This document shows, in pieces, positions 53,884-62,460 of a stretch of 64,000 bases of DNA. This DNA comes from Streptomyces cavernae. GTDB lineage: Bacteria; Actinomycetota; Actinomycetes; Streptomycetales; Streptomycetaceae. The position numbers and the translations under genes were made by a program. The notes under the pieces are model-generated. The model was not told the origin of the DNA and made no database searches. It was given only the letters and a program-made list of their open reading frames with translations. Location: positions 186,001-250,000 of the forward strand of contig NZ_RPDJ01000006.1 in the NCBI RefSeq assembly GCF_004023625.1, read 5' to 3'. Position 1 is the first letter of the stretch. Every line of letters starts with the position of its first letter.

Positions 53884-53890
53884 TTAGATT
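53861..53890 (+). promoter_or_regulatory. possible promoter of the MATE gene (leaderless)
   Basis: TTGCAT and TAGATT are 18 bp apart. Transcription would begin near 53897, at the ATG at 53898, so the message may be leaderless. No ribosome-binding site precedes the ATG, which agrees with this. Confidence 0.5.
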
Positions 53891-53897
53891 GGTGCAC

Positions 53898-55235
53898 ATG
53901 ACACAGGCTCCAGCAGCGCCCCAAGCTGTCCGGCGTCGGCACGATCGAGAGATCGTCGCGCTGGCCGTCCCTGCTTTCGGCGCACTCGTCGCCGAGCCTC
54001 TCTTCGTGATGGTCGACAGCGCCATCGTCGGCCACCTCGGCACCGCCCAGCTCGCCGGCTTCGGCGTCGCGACGGCACTCCTCACCACCGCAGTCAGCGT
54101 CTTCGTCTTCCTCGCCTACGCCACTACGGCCGCTGTCGCCCGCCGCGTCGGTGCCGGCGATCTACCGGCCGCCATCCGACAAGGCATGGACGGCATATGG
54201 CTGGCGCTCCTGCTCGGCGCCGCCGTCGTCGTCGTCGTGCTGCCCACAGCTCCATACCTCGTGGAGCTCTTCGGCGCCTCGGACACCGCCGCCCCCTACG
54301 CGATCACCTATCTGCGGATCTCCGCTCTGGGTATTCCGGCCATGCTCGTCGTGCTTGCCGCCACAGGAGTACTGCGCGGGCTCCAGGACACCAAAACCCC
54401 TCTCTACGTCGCGATAGCCGGCTTCGTCGCCAACGCGGCACTCAACGCGATCCTCGTCTACGGTGCCGATTTCGGGATCGCCGGCTCCGCCTGGGGCACC
54501 GCCCTCGCGCAATGCGGCATGGCCGCCGCCTATCTCTTCGTCGTCGTCCGCGGAGCTCGTCGGCACGGCGCATCGCTGCGGCCGGACTCGGCCGGAATAC
54601 GGGCCTGCGCCCAGGCCGGTGCGCCCTTGCTCGTGCGCACACTCTCCCTGAGGGCGATCCTGATGATCGCCACCGCAGTGGCCGCCCGCCTCGGCGACGA
54701 GGACATCGCCGCGCACCAGATCATCCTGACGCTCTGGAGTCTGCTCGCCTTCGCGCTCGACGCCATCGCCATCGCCGGACAGGCCATCATCGGACGCTAC
54801 CTCGGAGCCGGCGATACCCAAGGCGCTCGCGACGTCTGCCGTCGCATGGTGCAGTGGGGAATCGCCGCCGGTGTGGTGTTCGGACTCCTGGTGATCATTG
54901 CGCGCCCCCTCTTCCTGCCGGTCTTCACCAGTGACCAGACCGTGCGTGACGCCGCCCTGCCCGCGCTCGTCGTAGTAGCCCTCAGCCAGCCCATCAACGG
55001 TGTTGTATTCGTGCTCGACGGAGTACTGATGGGCGCAGGAGATGGTCCTTATCTGGCCCGCGCCATGCTGTTGACTCTGGCGGTCTTCGCGCCCCTGGCT
55101 CTGCTCGTCCCCACACTCGGAGGCGGTCTGACAGCCCTCTGGGTGGCAATGACGCTGATGATGGCCGTACGGATGCTGACCCTCTGGCTGCGCACTCGTT
55201 CGGGCCGCTGGCTGGTGACGGGCGCGACGCGTTGA
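53898..55235 (+). CDS. MATE-family efflux transporter
   Basis: This 445-residue protein has about twelve membrane helices and the MATE repeats EIVALAVPAFGALVAEPLFV, DSAIVGHLGTAQLAGFGVAT and RGLQDTKTPLYVAIAGFVAN. MATE proteins export drugs or cations with a sodium or proton gradient. The ATG at 53898 is used; GTG at 53892 is an in-frame alternative. It converges on rplI across two parS sites and a terminator. Confidence 0.93.
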   Translation: MTQAPAAPQAVRRRHDREIVALAVPAFGALVAEPLFVMVDSAIVGHLGTAQLAGFGVATALLTTAVSVFVFLAYATTAAVARRVGAGDLPAAIRQGMDGIWLALLLGAAVVVVVLPTAPYLVELFGASDTAAPYAITYLRISALGIPAMLVVLAATGVLRGLQDTKTPLYVAIAGFVANAALNAILVYGADFGIAGSAWGTALAQCGMAAAYLFVVVRGARRHGASLRPDSAGIRACAQAGAPLLVRTLSLRAILMIATAVAARLGDEDIAAHQIILTLWSLLAFALDAIAIAGQAIIGRYLGAGDTQGARDVCRRMVQWGIAAGVVFGLLVIIARPLFLPVFTSDQTVRDAALPALVVVALSQPINGVVFVLDGVLMGAGDGPYLARAMLLTLAVFAPLALLVPTLGGGLTALWVAMTLMMAVRMLTLWLRTRSGRWLVTGATR

Positions 55236-55255
55236 GCCCGGCTGCCCGAAAGCAC

Positions 55256-55269
55256 GTTTCACGTGAAAC
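55256..55269. promoter_or_regulatory. parS site
   Basis: GTTTCACGTGAAAC, exact, 20 bp past the MATE stop. Confidence 0.93.
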
Positions 55270-55287
55270 GCCACTCCAACACCTCTT

Positions 55288-55301
55288 GTTTCACGTGAAA
55301 C
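55288..55301. promoter_or_regulatory. parS site
   Basis: GTTTCACGTGAAAC, exact, 32 bp from the preceding site, in the same convergent gap. The pair may load ParB cooperatively. Confidence 0.93.
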
Positions 55302-55321
55302 ATCGCATGACCACCAAGCAG

Positions 55322-55355
55322 TGTGGGGCCGCACCCTGAGAGGTGCGGCCCCACA
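55322..55355. terminator. terminator between MATE gene and rplI
   Basis: A perfect 14-bp stem (TGTGGGGCCGCACC with GGTGCGGCCCCACA) and loop CTGAGA lies 23 bp past the rplI stop. It serves both convergent genes. Confidence 0.8.
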
Positions 55356-55378
55356 TACTGCTCACGCGAGCGCAGCGC

Positions 55379-55825
55379 TTAGGCCGCGACGACCTCGATG
55401 CTGACCTTGGCGGCCACCTCGGGGTGCAGACGCACGGACGTCTCGTGGGCGCCCAGCGTCTTGATCGGCGTGCCCAGCTCGATGCGACGCTTGTCGACCT
55501 CGGGGCCACCGGAAGCCTTGATCGCAGAGGCGACGTCGGCTGGGGTGACGGAACCGAAGAGACGACCGGCGTTGCCCGAACGGACGGCCAGACGGACCTT
55601 CACACCCTCGAGCTGGGCCTTGATCTGGTTGGCCTGCTCGATGGTCTGGATCTCGTGGATCTTGCGAGCACGACGGATCTGCTCGACGTCCTTCTCGCCA
55701 CCCTTGGTCCAGCGGATCGCGAACTTCCGCGGGATCAGGTAGTTGCGCGCGTAGCCGTCCTTGACGTCGACGACATCGCCCGCGGCGCCGAGGCCGGAGA
55801 CCTCGTGGGTGAGGATGATCTTCAT
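55379..55825 (-). CDS. rplI: 50S ribosomal protein L9
   Basis: This 148-residue protein opens MKIILTHEVSGLGAAGDVVD and continues VKDGYARNYLIPRKFAIRWT, the L9 signature, followed by the long connecting helix and the C-terminal RNA-binding domain. It ends the rpsF-ssb-rpsR-rplI operon, 18 bp after rpsR. Confidence 0.97.
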   Translation of the reverse strand: MKIILTHEVSGLGAAGDVVDVKDGYARNYLIPRKFAIRWTKGGEKDVEQIRRARKIHEIQTIEQANQIKAQLEGVKVRLAVRSGNAGRLFGSVTPADVASAIKASGGPEVDKRRIELGTPIKTLGAHETSVRLHPEVAAKVSIEVVAA

Positions 55826-55843
55826 CTGTCAGTCACCCTTCCC

Positions 55844-56080
55844 TTATCGCGCGGTGGAGGTGTAGGGCAGCAGCGCCATCTCACGGCTGTTCTTGACGGC
55901 CGTGGCGACATCACGCTGGTGCTGCGTGCAGTTGCCGGTCACGCGGCGGGCACGGATCTTGCCACGGTCGGAAATGAACTTCCGCAGCATGTTCGTGTCC
56001 TTGTAGTCCACGTACGTGACCTTGTCCTTGCAGAACGCGCAGACCTTCTTCTTAGGCTTGCGCACAGGCGGCTTCGCCAT
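55844..56080 (-). CDS. rpsR: 30S ribosomal protein S18 (zinc-binding type)
   Basis: This 78-residue S18 has CAFCKDK and a later GNCTQHQR, which fits the zinc-ribbon (C+) form. Streptomyces carry a second, Cys-free copy elsewhere that is made when zinc is short; this is probably the copy used in zinc-replete cells. S18 pairs with S6 on 16S rRNA. Confidence 0.96.
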   Translation of the reverse strand: MAKPPVRKPKKKVCAFCKDKVTYVDYKDTNMLRKFISDRGKIRARRVTGNCTQHQRDVATAVKNSREMALLPYTSTAR

Positions 56081-56137
56081 GGTGTTTCTCCTGTGTGATC
56101 AAGAAGTTTGGGTACGACCCGCCCTCGGCCCGGAGGC

Positions 56138-56734
56138 CTAGAAGGGGGGCTCGTCCGAATAGCCGCCGCCACCGCCGGAGCCTCCGCCCCAGCCGCCGCC
56201 ACCGCCCTGGCCGCCACCGCCCTGGCCGCCACCGGCGGGAGCGCCGGTCGCCCACGGGTCGTCAGCGGGAGCGCCGCCGCCCTGCTGGCCGCCACCGGGG
56301 CCGCCGCCCCAGCCACCGCCCTGCTGGCCGCCACCGCCACCGCCGCCGTAACCGCCCTGGCCGCCTCGGCCGGCGGTCTTGGTGACCTTCGCCGTGGCGT
56401 TGCGCAGGCTCGCGCCGACCTCGTCGACGTCGAGCTCGTAGACCGTGCGCTTGACGCCCTCACGGTCCTCGTAGGACCGCTGCTTCAGCCGGCCCTGCAC
56501 GATGACGCGCATGCCTCGCTGGAGCGACTCGGCGACGTTCTCCGCCGCCTGGCGCCAGACCGAGCAGGTCAGGAAGAGGCTTTCGCCGTCCTTCCACTCA
56601 TTGGTCTGACGGTCGAAGGTGCGGGGGGTGGACGCGACGCGGAACTTCGCGACCGCTGCACCGGACGGGGTGAAGCGCAGCTCGGGGTCGTCGACAAGAT
56701 TGCCGACGACCGTGATGACGGTCTCGCCTGCCAT
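56138..56734 (-). CDS. ssb: single-stranded DNA-binding protein
   Basis: This 198-residue Ssb starts MAGETVITVVGNLVDDPELR, with the OB fold to about residue 115. The tail is very Gly-rich (repeated GGGQQGGG-type units) and ends in the acidic tip GYSDEPPF that recruits partners. The sequence coding the Gly-rich part is a run of simple repeats. It lies between rpsF and rpsR, so it is made with ribosomal proteins. Confidence 0.97.
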   Translation of the reverse strand: MAGETVITVVGNLVDDPELRFTPSGAAVAKFRVASTPRTFDRQTNEWKDGESLFLTCSVWRQAAENVAESLQRGMRVIVQGRLKQRSYEDREGVKRTVYELDVDEVGASLRNATAKVTKTAGRGGQGGYGGGGGGGQQGGGWGGGPGGGQQGGGAPADDPWATGAPAGGGQGGGGQGGGGGWGGGSGGGGGYSDEPPF

Positions 56735-56807
56735 GGGGAACCTCTCGGCGGGTTTGCTCTGGCTGCTTGCTGCTACTCGGATCCGAGAACCGCTGAGCTA
56801 CGTAGGC

Positions 56808-57098
56808 TCAGTGGGTCTCGGGGCGGAGGACCTTGGTCCGGAGGACCGACTCGTTCAGGTTCATCTGGCGGTCGAGCTCCTTGACGACCGCAGGCTCGGC
56901 CTGCAGGTCGATGACCGAGTAGATCCCCTCGGGCTTCTTCTTGATCTCGTACGCGAGACGACGACGGCCCCAGGTGTCGACCTTCTCGACCTTTCCGTTG
57001 CCCTCGCGGACGACGGAGAGGAAGTTCTCGATCAGCGGGGAGACAGCACGCTCCTCGAGATCGGGGTCGAGGATGACCATCACCTCGTAGTGACGCAT
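56808..57098 (-). CDS. rpsF: 30S ribosomal protein S6
   Basis: This 96-residue protein starts MRHYEVMVILDPDLEERAVS after an ideal AAAGGAGGTGGG site. LAYEIKKKPEGIYSVIDLQA is characteristic. It leads the rpsF-ssb-rpsR-rplI operon, whose 279-bp upstream gap separates it from a divergent membrane protein gene. Confidence 0.97.
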   Translation of the reverse strand: MRHYEVMVILDPDLEERAVSPLIENFLSVVREGNGKVEKVDTWGRRRLAYEIKKKPEGIYSVIDLQAEPAVVKELDRQMNLNESVLRTKVLRPETH

Positions 57099-57377
57099 GT
57101 GGAACCCACCTCCTTTGGACTCAGCGGCCACGGTCGTTCCGTGGCAGGAGGGTTGTGATGCGTACGCAACGGTATCGGCCGCCACTGACAATCGGGTCCC
57201 GCCGTCGGAAAGTCCGAGTGGGGAGTCCCAGGTCGTGGCCCGGGCAGAGACCGGTGCAGAGGGTACACACTACCTGCACCCGTGCTTGCGGTTGAAATCA
57301 GCCCTCGAGGACCGCCAATCTGTACACATCGGGTGTGTATGGCGCTACGATGCGCCGCCTTCCGCTGGAGGTGCCCC

Positions 57378-57692
57378 ATGGCACAGACAATGCGACCCAA
57401 CACCGCCGGCTCCCTGTTCGCCACTGACGGCAAGCCCCATCTTCTCCAGGACGCGCTGCTCGCCGTGACCCTCGTCCTCGGAGCGATCTCTTTCATCACG
57501 GCGATGTTCGACCACCTGCACCTGCTCAGTTCCTGGACAGGGCTGGTCGGGATCATCACCGGTGCGTCCGGGCAGTTCATCTCCGAGACGACCCGCGAAC
57601 GCTTCGGCCTGATCCTGGGTCTCGGTGCCTCGGCCGTGGGCTTCTTCCTCGGCATGGCCCACGGCGGCCTCTTCGGCGGTGTCATCGGCTGA
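57378..57692 (+). CDS. small membrane protein (104 aa), conserved hypothetical
   Basis: The ATG at 57378 has GGAGGTG before it. The product starts MAQTMRPNTAGSLFATDGKP and has about three hydrophobic segments (LLAVTLVLGAISFITAMFDH, WTGLVGIITGASGQFI, LILGLGASAVGFFLGMAHGG). I do not recognise a defined family. It precedes femX by 167 bp. Confidence 0.78.
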   Translation: MAQTMRPNTAGSLFATDGKPHLLQDALLAVTLVLGAISFITAMFDHLHLLSSWTGLVGIITGASGQFISETTRERFGLILGLGASAVGFFLGMAHGGLFGGVIG

Positions 57693-57859
57693 CCCATCGC
57701 TTCCCTCCCACCCACACCACTCGGCGCCCCGGCCCGCCCGCAGGCCGGGGCGCAGGTGCCGTACGGCCAGACGACCCGCTCGCGGGGCGCAGTAGGCTTC
57801 GCGCGAGAGCCGGAGCCCCCGTAGAAAGGGGGGACACCCCAGCCCGAGGAGCGCCCCGT

Positions 57860-58981
57860 ATGAGCCTGACCCTGAGGACCATCAGTCGAGAGCAGCATCT
57901 GGCCTACATCCAGAGCCTGCCCGCGGCGAGCCACATGCAGGTCCCGGCCTGGGCAGATGTCAAGGCGGAGTGGCGCTCGGAGAGCCTCGGGTGGTTCGAC
58001 AACAAGACCGGCGGGATGGTGGGGGCGGGCCTCGTCCTGTACCGCCAACTGCCCAAGATCAAGCGCTATCTCGCGTACTTGCCCGAGGGCCCGGTCATCA
58101 ACTGGTTCTCGCCGAATTTGACCGAGTGGCTGGATCCGATGCTCGCGCACCTCAAGCAGCAGGGCGCCTTCTCGGTGAAGATGGGCCCGCCGGTGATCAT
58201 CCGGCGTTGGGAGGCCGCCTCCATCAAGAAGGGCATCCAGGACCCGGATGTGAAGCGGCTGCGCGACATCGAGGCGGACTTCATCGAGCCGCGCGCCTTC
58301 GAAGTTGCGGACAAGCTGCGCCGCATGGGCTGGCAGCAGGGCGAGGACGGCGGCGCCGGATTCGGAGACGTCCAGCCCCGCTACGTGTTCCAGGTGCCGC
58401 TCGCGGGCCGCTCGCTGGAAGACGTGCACAAGAACTTCAACCAGCTGTGGCGCCGCAACATCAAGAAGGCCGAGAAGGCCGGCGTCGAGGTCGTCCAGGG
58501 CGGCTACCACGACCTCGAGGAATGGCAGCGCCTGTACGAGATCACGGCGGTCCGCGACCACTTCCGGCCCCGCCCGCTGTCGTACTTCCAGCGCATGTGG
58601 ACGGCCCTCAACACAGAGGACCCCAACCGCATGCGTCTCTACTTCGCCCGCCACAACGGCGTGAACCTCTCCGCGGCGACCATGCTGATCGTCGGCGGGC
58701 ACGTCTGGTACTCCTACGGCGCCTCCGACAACATCGGCCGCGAGTTCCGGCCGTCGAACGCGATGCAGTGGCGGATGCTGCGCGACGCCTACGCTCTCGG
58801 TGCGACCGTCTACGACCTGCGTGGCATCTCCGACTCCCTGGACGAGACGGACCACCTCTTCGGTCTGATCCAGTTCAAGGTCGGCACCGGCGGGCAGGCG
58901 GCCGAGTACCTCGGCGAGTGGGACTTCCCGCTGAACAAGCTGCTGCACAAGGCCCTCGACATCTACATGTCGCGCCGCTGA
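57860..58981 (+). CDS. femX: FemX-type peptidoglycan peptidyltransferase
   Basis: This 373-residue FemABX-family enzyme adds the first cross-bridge amino acid (glycine in Streptomyces) from tRNA onto the peptidoglycan precursor. Visible features are HMQVPAWADVKAEWRSESLG, LAYLPEGPVINWFSPNLTEW, GRSLEDVHKNFNQLWRRNIK with KAEKAGVEV, and FAR...WYSYGASDNIGREFRPSNA in the acyltransferase folds. In S. coelicolor femX is essential and, as I recall, lies here. It is followed by the alanine-racemase-like gene. Confidence 0.92.
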   Translation: MSLTLRTISREQHLAYIQSLPAASHMQVPAWADVKAEWRSESLGWFDNKTGGMVGAGLVLYRQLPKIKRYLAYLPEGPVINWFSPNLTEWLDPMLAHLKQQGAFSVKMGPPVIIRRWEAASIKKGIQDPDVKRLRDIEADFIEPRAFEVADKLRRMGWQQGEDGGAGFGDVQPRYVFQVPLAGRSLEDVHKNFNQLWRRNIKKAEKAGVEVVQGGYHDLEEWQRLYEITAVRDHFRPRPLSYFQRMWTALNTEDPNRMRLYFARHNGVNLSAATMLIVGGHVWYSYGASDNIGREFRPSNAMQWRMLRDAYALGATVYDLRGISDSLDETDHLFGLIQFKVGTGGQAAEYLGEWDFPLNKLLHKALDIYMSRR

Positions 58982-59108
58982 CCGTGCCGTGCCGTCGCGC
59001 GGCGCCATCGCTGCCGCGCAGCCCGTCCCGCCGCTGCGGCGGATGCTCCACAATGTGCCTTCACACCTCTGATACACCGCAACGACGAGAAAGGTTCCGG
59101 GACCGGCC

Positions 59109-60140
59109 ATGGCGCTCACGCTCTACGTCGACACCGCGCGCTGGCGGGCTCACCAGAGCCACGTCTCCGAGCAGTTCCCCGGGCTCGTGCCCGTCTGCAA
59201 GGGCAACGGCTACGGCTTCGGCCACGAACGACTGGCGGACGAGGCCACGCGACTCGGCTCGGACATCCTTGCCGTCGGCACGACGTACGAGGCCGCCCGG
59301 ATCAAGGACTGGTTCGGCGGTGACCTGCTGGTGCTGACGCCGTTCAGACGCGGCGAGGAGCCCGTGCCGCTGCCCGACCGGGTCATCCGCTCCGTCTCGT
59401 CCGTGGACGGCGTACACGGCCTGGTGGGCGCCCGTGTCGTCATCGAGGTCATGTCCTCCATGAAGCGGCACGGGGTGAGCGAGCACGAGCTGCCGCATCT
59501 GCACGCCGCGATCGAGGACGTACGGCTGGAGGGCTTCGCCATCCACCTGCCGCTGGACCGCACCGACGGCTCGGACGCCGTCGAGGAGGTCATCGGCTGG
59601 ATGGACCGGCTGCGCGCCGCCCGGCTGCCGCTGCACACCATGTTCGTCAGTCACCTCAAGGCCGACGACCTCGTCCGACTGCAGCAGCAGTTCCCGCAGA
59701 CCCGATTCCGCGCCCGCATCGGCACCCGCCTGTGGCTGGGCGACCACGAGGCGACGGAGTACCGCGGCGCAGTCCTGGACGTCACCCCCGTCGTCAAGGG
59801 CGACCGCTTCGGGTACCGCCAGCAGAAGGCCGCCTCCGACGGCTGGCTGGTCGTCGTCGCGGGCGGTACGTCCCACGGCGTGGGCCTGGAGGCCCCCAAG
59901 GCGCTGCACGGCGTGATGCCGCGTGCGAAGGGGGTTGCTCGCGCCGGTCTCGCGACGGTCAACCGGAACCTTTCTCCGTTCGTCTGGGGCGGCAAGCAGC
60001 GCTGGTTCGCGGAACCCCCGCACATGCAGGTGTCGATCCTCTTCGTGCCGGCCGACGCCCCGGAGCCGAAGGTCGGCGAGGAGCTGGTGGCCCATCTGCG
60101 GCACACCACCACGCAGTTCGACCGGATAGTGGATCGCTGA
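59109..60140 (+). CDS. alanine racemase-like PLP-fold protein
   Basis: This 343-residue protein has the PLP-binding lysine in VCKGNGYGFGHERLADEATR, as in alanine racemase (VKANAYGHG). The TIM-barrel continues with VIEVMSSMKRHGVSEHELPH. The C-terminal domain is short and the usual catalytic Tyr region is poorly matched (GDRFGYRQQKAASDG). Placed after femX, it may act on an amino acid for the cell wall, but is not certain to be a true Alr. Confidence 0.8.
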   Translation: MALTLYVDTARWRAHQSHVSEQFPGLVPVCKGNGYGFGHERLADEATRLGSDILAVGTTYEAARIKDWFGGDLLVLTPFRRGEEPVPLPDRVIRSVSSVDGVHGLVGARVVIEVMSSMKRHGVSEHELPHLHAAIEDVRLEGFAIHLPLDRTDGSDAVEEVIGWMDRLRAARLPLHTMFVSHLKADDLVRLQQQFPQTRFRARIGTRLWLGDHEATEYRGAVLDVTPVVKGDRFGYRQQKAASDGWLVVVAGGTSHGVGLEAPKALHGVMPRAKGVARAGLATVNRNLSPFVWGGKQRWFAEPPHMQVSILFVPADAPEPKVGEELVAHLRHTTTQFDRIVDR

Positions 60141-60157
60141 ACGACCCCGAGAAGCAG

Positions 60158-60194
60158 CGAAAGGCCGTACGCAACCACCGCGTACGGCCTTTCG
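60158..60194. terminator. intrinsic-type terminator
   Basis: A perfect 15-bp stem (CGAAAGGCCGTACGC with its complement) and loop AACCACC ends the femX operon, 17 bp past the stop. Confidence 0.88.
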
Positions 60195-60258
60195 TATGAC
60201 CGCCCTCGACCCCGTTCGCTGACAGCGAACGCGCAGACGGCACTCCTGCCTGGCCCGC

Positions 60259-61776
60259 TCAGGACGGCCCGTCACCCGCCACAGGGCCCGGCTTGGCCGT
60301 CCCGGTGCCCCACTTCACCAGAGGACCCTGGAGCTGCGCAGCGGGCCCCGCAGGGCGAGCCGCGGTACCGAGGGCGAACACGTCCGGGACTCCGTCCAGC
60401 ACCCCGCCTGACGGATCGTCGTCCCCGGAGCGGCGCACCACGTCCCGCTCCGGCATGAAGATGTCCCTGACGACGACCGCACACAGGTAGAGCGTTCCCA
60501 GCAGATGGGCCACGATCGCGAGTTGGTAGCCCTCGGTGGGCAGTCCCTTGTGAGCCTCACCACTGGTGGTGTACGCGAGGTACATCCAGATGCCCAGGAA
60601 GTACCCGACCTCGCAGGCCTGCCAGATCAGGAAGTCCCTCCAGCGGGGCCGGGCCAGCGCGGCGAGCGGGACCAGCCACAGCACGTACTGCGGTGAGTAG
60701 ACCTTGTTGGTCAGGATGAAGGCCGCGATGATCAGGAAGGCGAGCTGGGCGAAGCGCGGCCGACGAGGGGCGGTCAGGGTGATCGCCACGATGCCGGCGC
60801 ACACGAGCAGCATGAGGATCATGGCGTAGGTGTTCGCCTGTTCCCCGGTGATCTGGGTGTTCGCGCGCTGCGTGTAGAGGAGCCAGATCGAGCCGAAGTC
60901 GACGCCGCGCTCCCTGCTGAAGGAGTAGAACTTCGCCCAGCCTTCCGGTGCGAGGAGCATCACGGGAAGATTCACGACCAGCCACGAGCCCATCGCACCC
61001 AGCAGGGCGGTTCCGAACTCGCGCCACTTGCCCGCGCGCCAGCACAGCACCAGCAACGGCCCCAGGAGCAGGAACGGATAGAACTTCGCGGCCGTGGCGA
61101 GCCCCAGCAGGACACCGAAGGCGAGGCTGCGGCCACGGGACCACATGAGCATGGCGGCGGCCGTCAGGGCGACGGCCAGCAGGTCCCAGTTGATGGTGGC
61201 GGTCAGCGCGAAGGCGGGGGCGAGAGCGACCAGCAGGCCGTCCCACGGGCGGCGCCGATGCGTGCGGGCGACGCAGACGGCGATGACGGCCGCGCACACC
61301 ATGAGCATCCCGGCGTTGACCATCCAGTAGACCTGCTCCTGGGTCTGGATGGTGCCGCTGCCCGGGGTCAGCCAGGAGGCGACCTCCATGAACACCCCGG
61401 TGAGCACCGGGTACTCGAGGTACTCCATGTCGCCGCTCAGCCGGTCGAAGTAGGGCACGAGCCCGTCGGCGAAACCGCGACCCTGGTAGAGGTGCGGAAT
61501 GTCCGAGTAGCACGCGTGCGTGTACTGGGTACTGGCCCCGAAAAACCAGCCGCCGTCGTAACAGGGCAGCTTCTGGACCATTCCGAGGGCGAACATCCCG
61601 ATGGCCACGAGGGCGACGACGCGCACAGGGGTCCACCACGACGTGCCGAGCAGCGCACGTCGCCCCAAGGGACCGCCGATCAGCTCACTGCCTTTCGCGG
61701 CGACCTCGTCCTCCTTGGTCGGCCGTACCGGATCGGGCTCGTGCACGCCTGCGCGCGTCGTTTCTGCACTGGGCAT
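60259..61776 (-). CDS. GT87-like polyprenyl-phosphate-dependent mannosyltransferase
   Basis: This 505-residue protein has about eleven hydrophobic helices and a loop with acidic residues after helix 1 (FDRLSGDMEYLEYPVLTGVF) and FAVLLG-like inner helices. The block KVYSPQYVLWLVPLAALARP is typical of GT87 membrane glycosyltransferases that use polyprenyl-phosphate mannose in actinobacterial cell-wall glycan synthesis. The start at ATG 61776 is taken over one 24 codons upstream. It lies opposite a PBP. Confidence 0.83.
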   Translation of the reverse strand: MPSAETTRAGVHEPDPVRPTKEDEVAAKGSELIGGPLGRRALLGTSWWTPVRVVALVAIGMFALGMVQKLPCYDGGWFFGASTQYTHACYSDIPHLYQGRGFADGLVPYFDRLSGDMEYLEYPVLTGVFMEVASWLTPGSGTIQTQEQVYWMVNAGMLMVCAAVIAVCVARTHRRRPWDGLLVALAPAFALTATINWDLLAVALTAAAMLMWSRGRSLAFGVLLGLATAAKFYPFLLLGPLLVLCWRAGKWREFGTALLGAMGSWLVVNLPVMLLAPEGWAKFYSFSRERGVDFGSIWLLYTQRANTQITGEQANTYAMILMLLVCAGIVAITLTAPRRPRFAQLAFLIIAAFILTNKVYSPQYVLWLVPLAALARPRWRDFLIWQACEVGYFLGIWMYLAYTTSGEAHKGLPTEGYQLAIVAHLLGTLYLCAVVVRDIFMPERDVVRRSGDDDPSGGVLDGVPDVFALGTAARPAGPAAQLQGPLVKWGTGTAKPGPVAGDGPS

Positions 61777-61937
61777 GGCCACATCCTGCCGTACAACCCT
61801 GAGGAACGGGCGGGAGCCTTCGCACACAGGGCGTCGGGCACCGAACACCTAAGTAACCGGAATCAGAGTTGTCACTTTCTGCCCCACAAGAAACAATGAT
61901 CACTTCCTGAACAGACCACTCCTCAGGGGGAACACAT

Positions 61938-62387
61938 ATGGGAAGCAGGAGCCGGGTTGCGACGCTGTTCGCGACGGCCACACTGCTCGCAGGTGCCACG
62001 CTAGTCTCCGGCGCGGGCACAGCCGGCGCCGCCGGCGTGGACGACTTCACCTTCAAGGTCCAGCGGGATCCGAAGAAAAGCTTCGGAGTCGTCGTGTATA
62101 ACAAGGGGCGCTACGCGGGCATGGCCTACTGGCAGGCCAACCCGATCGCCGATCAGAACATCCCCGGCGACGCACTCCAGGCCGTCGACTCCTTGAAGGA
62201 CGGGTGGAGCATCGAGGCAATCCTGATGCCCGTCGACCGCACGGTGTCGACCTCGGGCCACACCGCGCCCTACATCAGCCCCTACAAGACCGGAAACCTG
62301 GCCGAAGGGACCACGGTCAAGCTGAGGGCCTGTGCGAGCAAGGGCCTCAACTCATCATGCTCCGACTACTACAGCGGCAGGGCGTAA
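61938..62387 (+). CDS. small secreted protein of unknown function
   Basis: The 149-residue product begins with a signal peptide (MGSRSRVATLFATATLLAGA up to about residue 32) and a GGGGGAACA ribosome-binding region. The mature part is a compact beta-like domain with two Cys near the end (RACASKGLNSSCSDYY) that could form a disulphide. No family is recognised. It is convergent with the PBP gene. Confidence 0.78.
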   Translation: MGSRSRVATLFATATLLAGATLVSGAGTAGAAGVDDFTFKVQRDPKKSFGVVVYNKGRYAGMAYWQANPIADQNIPGDALQAVDSLKDGWSIEAILMPVDRTVSTSGHTAPYISPYKTGNLAEGTTVKLRACASKGLNSSCSDYYSGRA

Positions 62388-62402
62388 CGGCCCGTAGTAC
62401 GG

Positions 62403-62439
62403 CGAGGGCCGCCGCACCCCCTGGGTGCGGCGGCCCTCG
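62403..62439. terminator. terminator hairpin directly abutting parS
   Basis: A 17-bp perfect GC-rich stem with loop CCT ends at the first G of a parS site, whose TTT follows. It lies 15 bp past the secreted protein stop. Confidence 0.85.
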
Positions 62440-62452
62440 TTTCACGTGAAAC
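62439..62452. promoter_or_regulatory. parS site
   Basis: GTTTCACGTGAAAC, exact, 8 bp before the PBP stop and abutting the terminator stem. Confidence 0.93.
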
Positions 62453-62460
62453 ACCGACGG

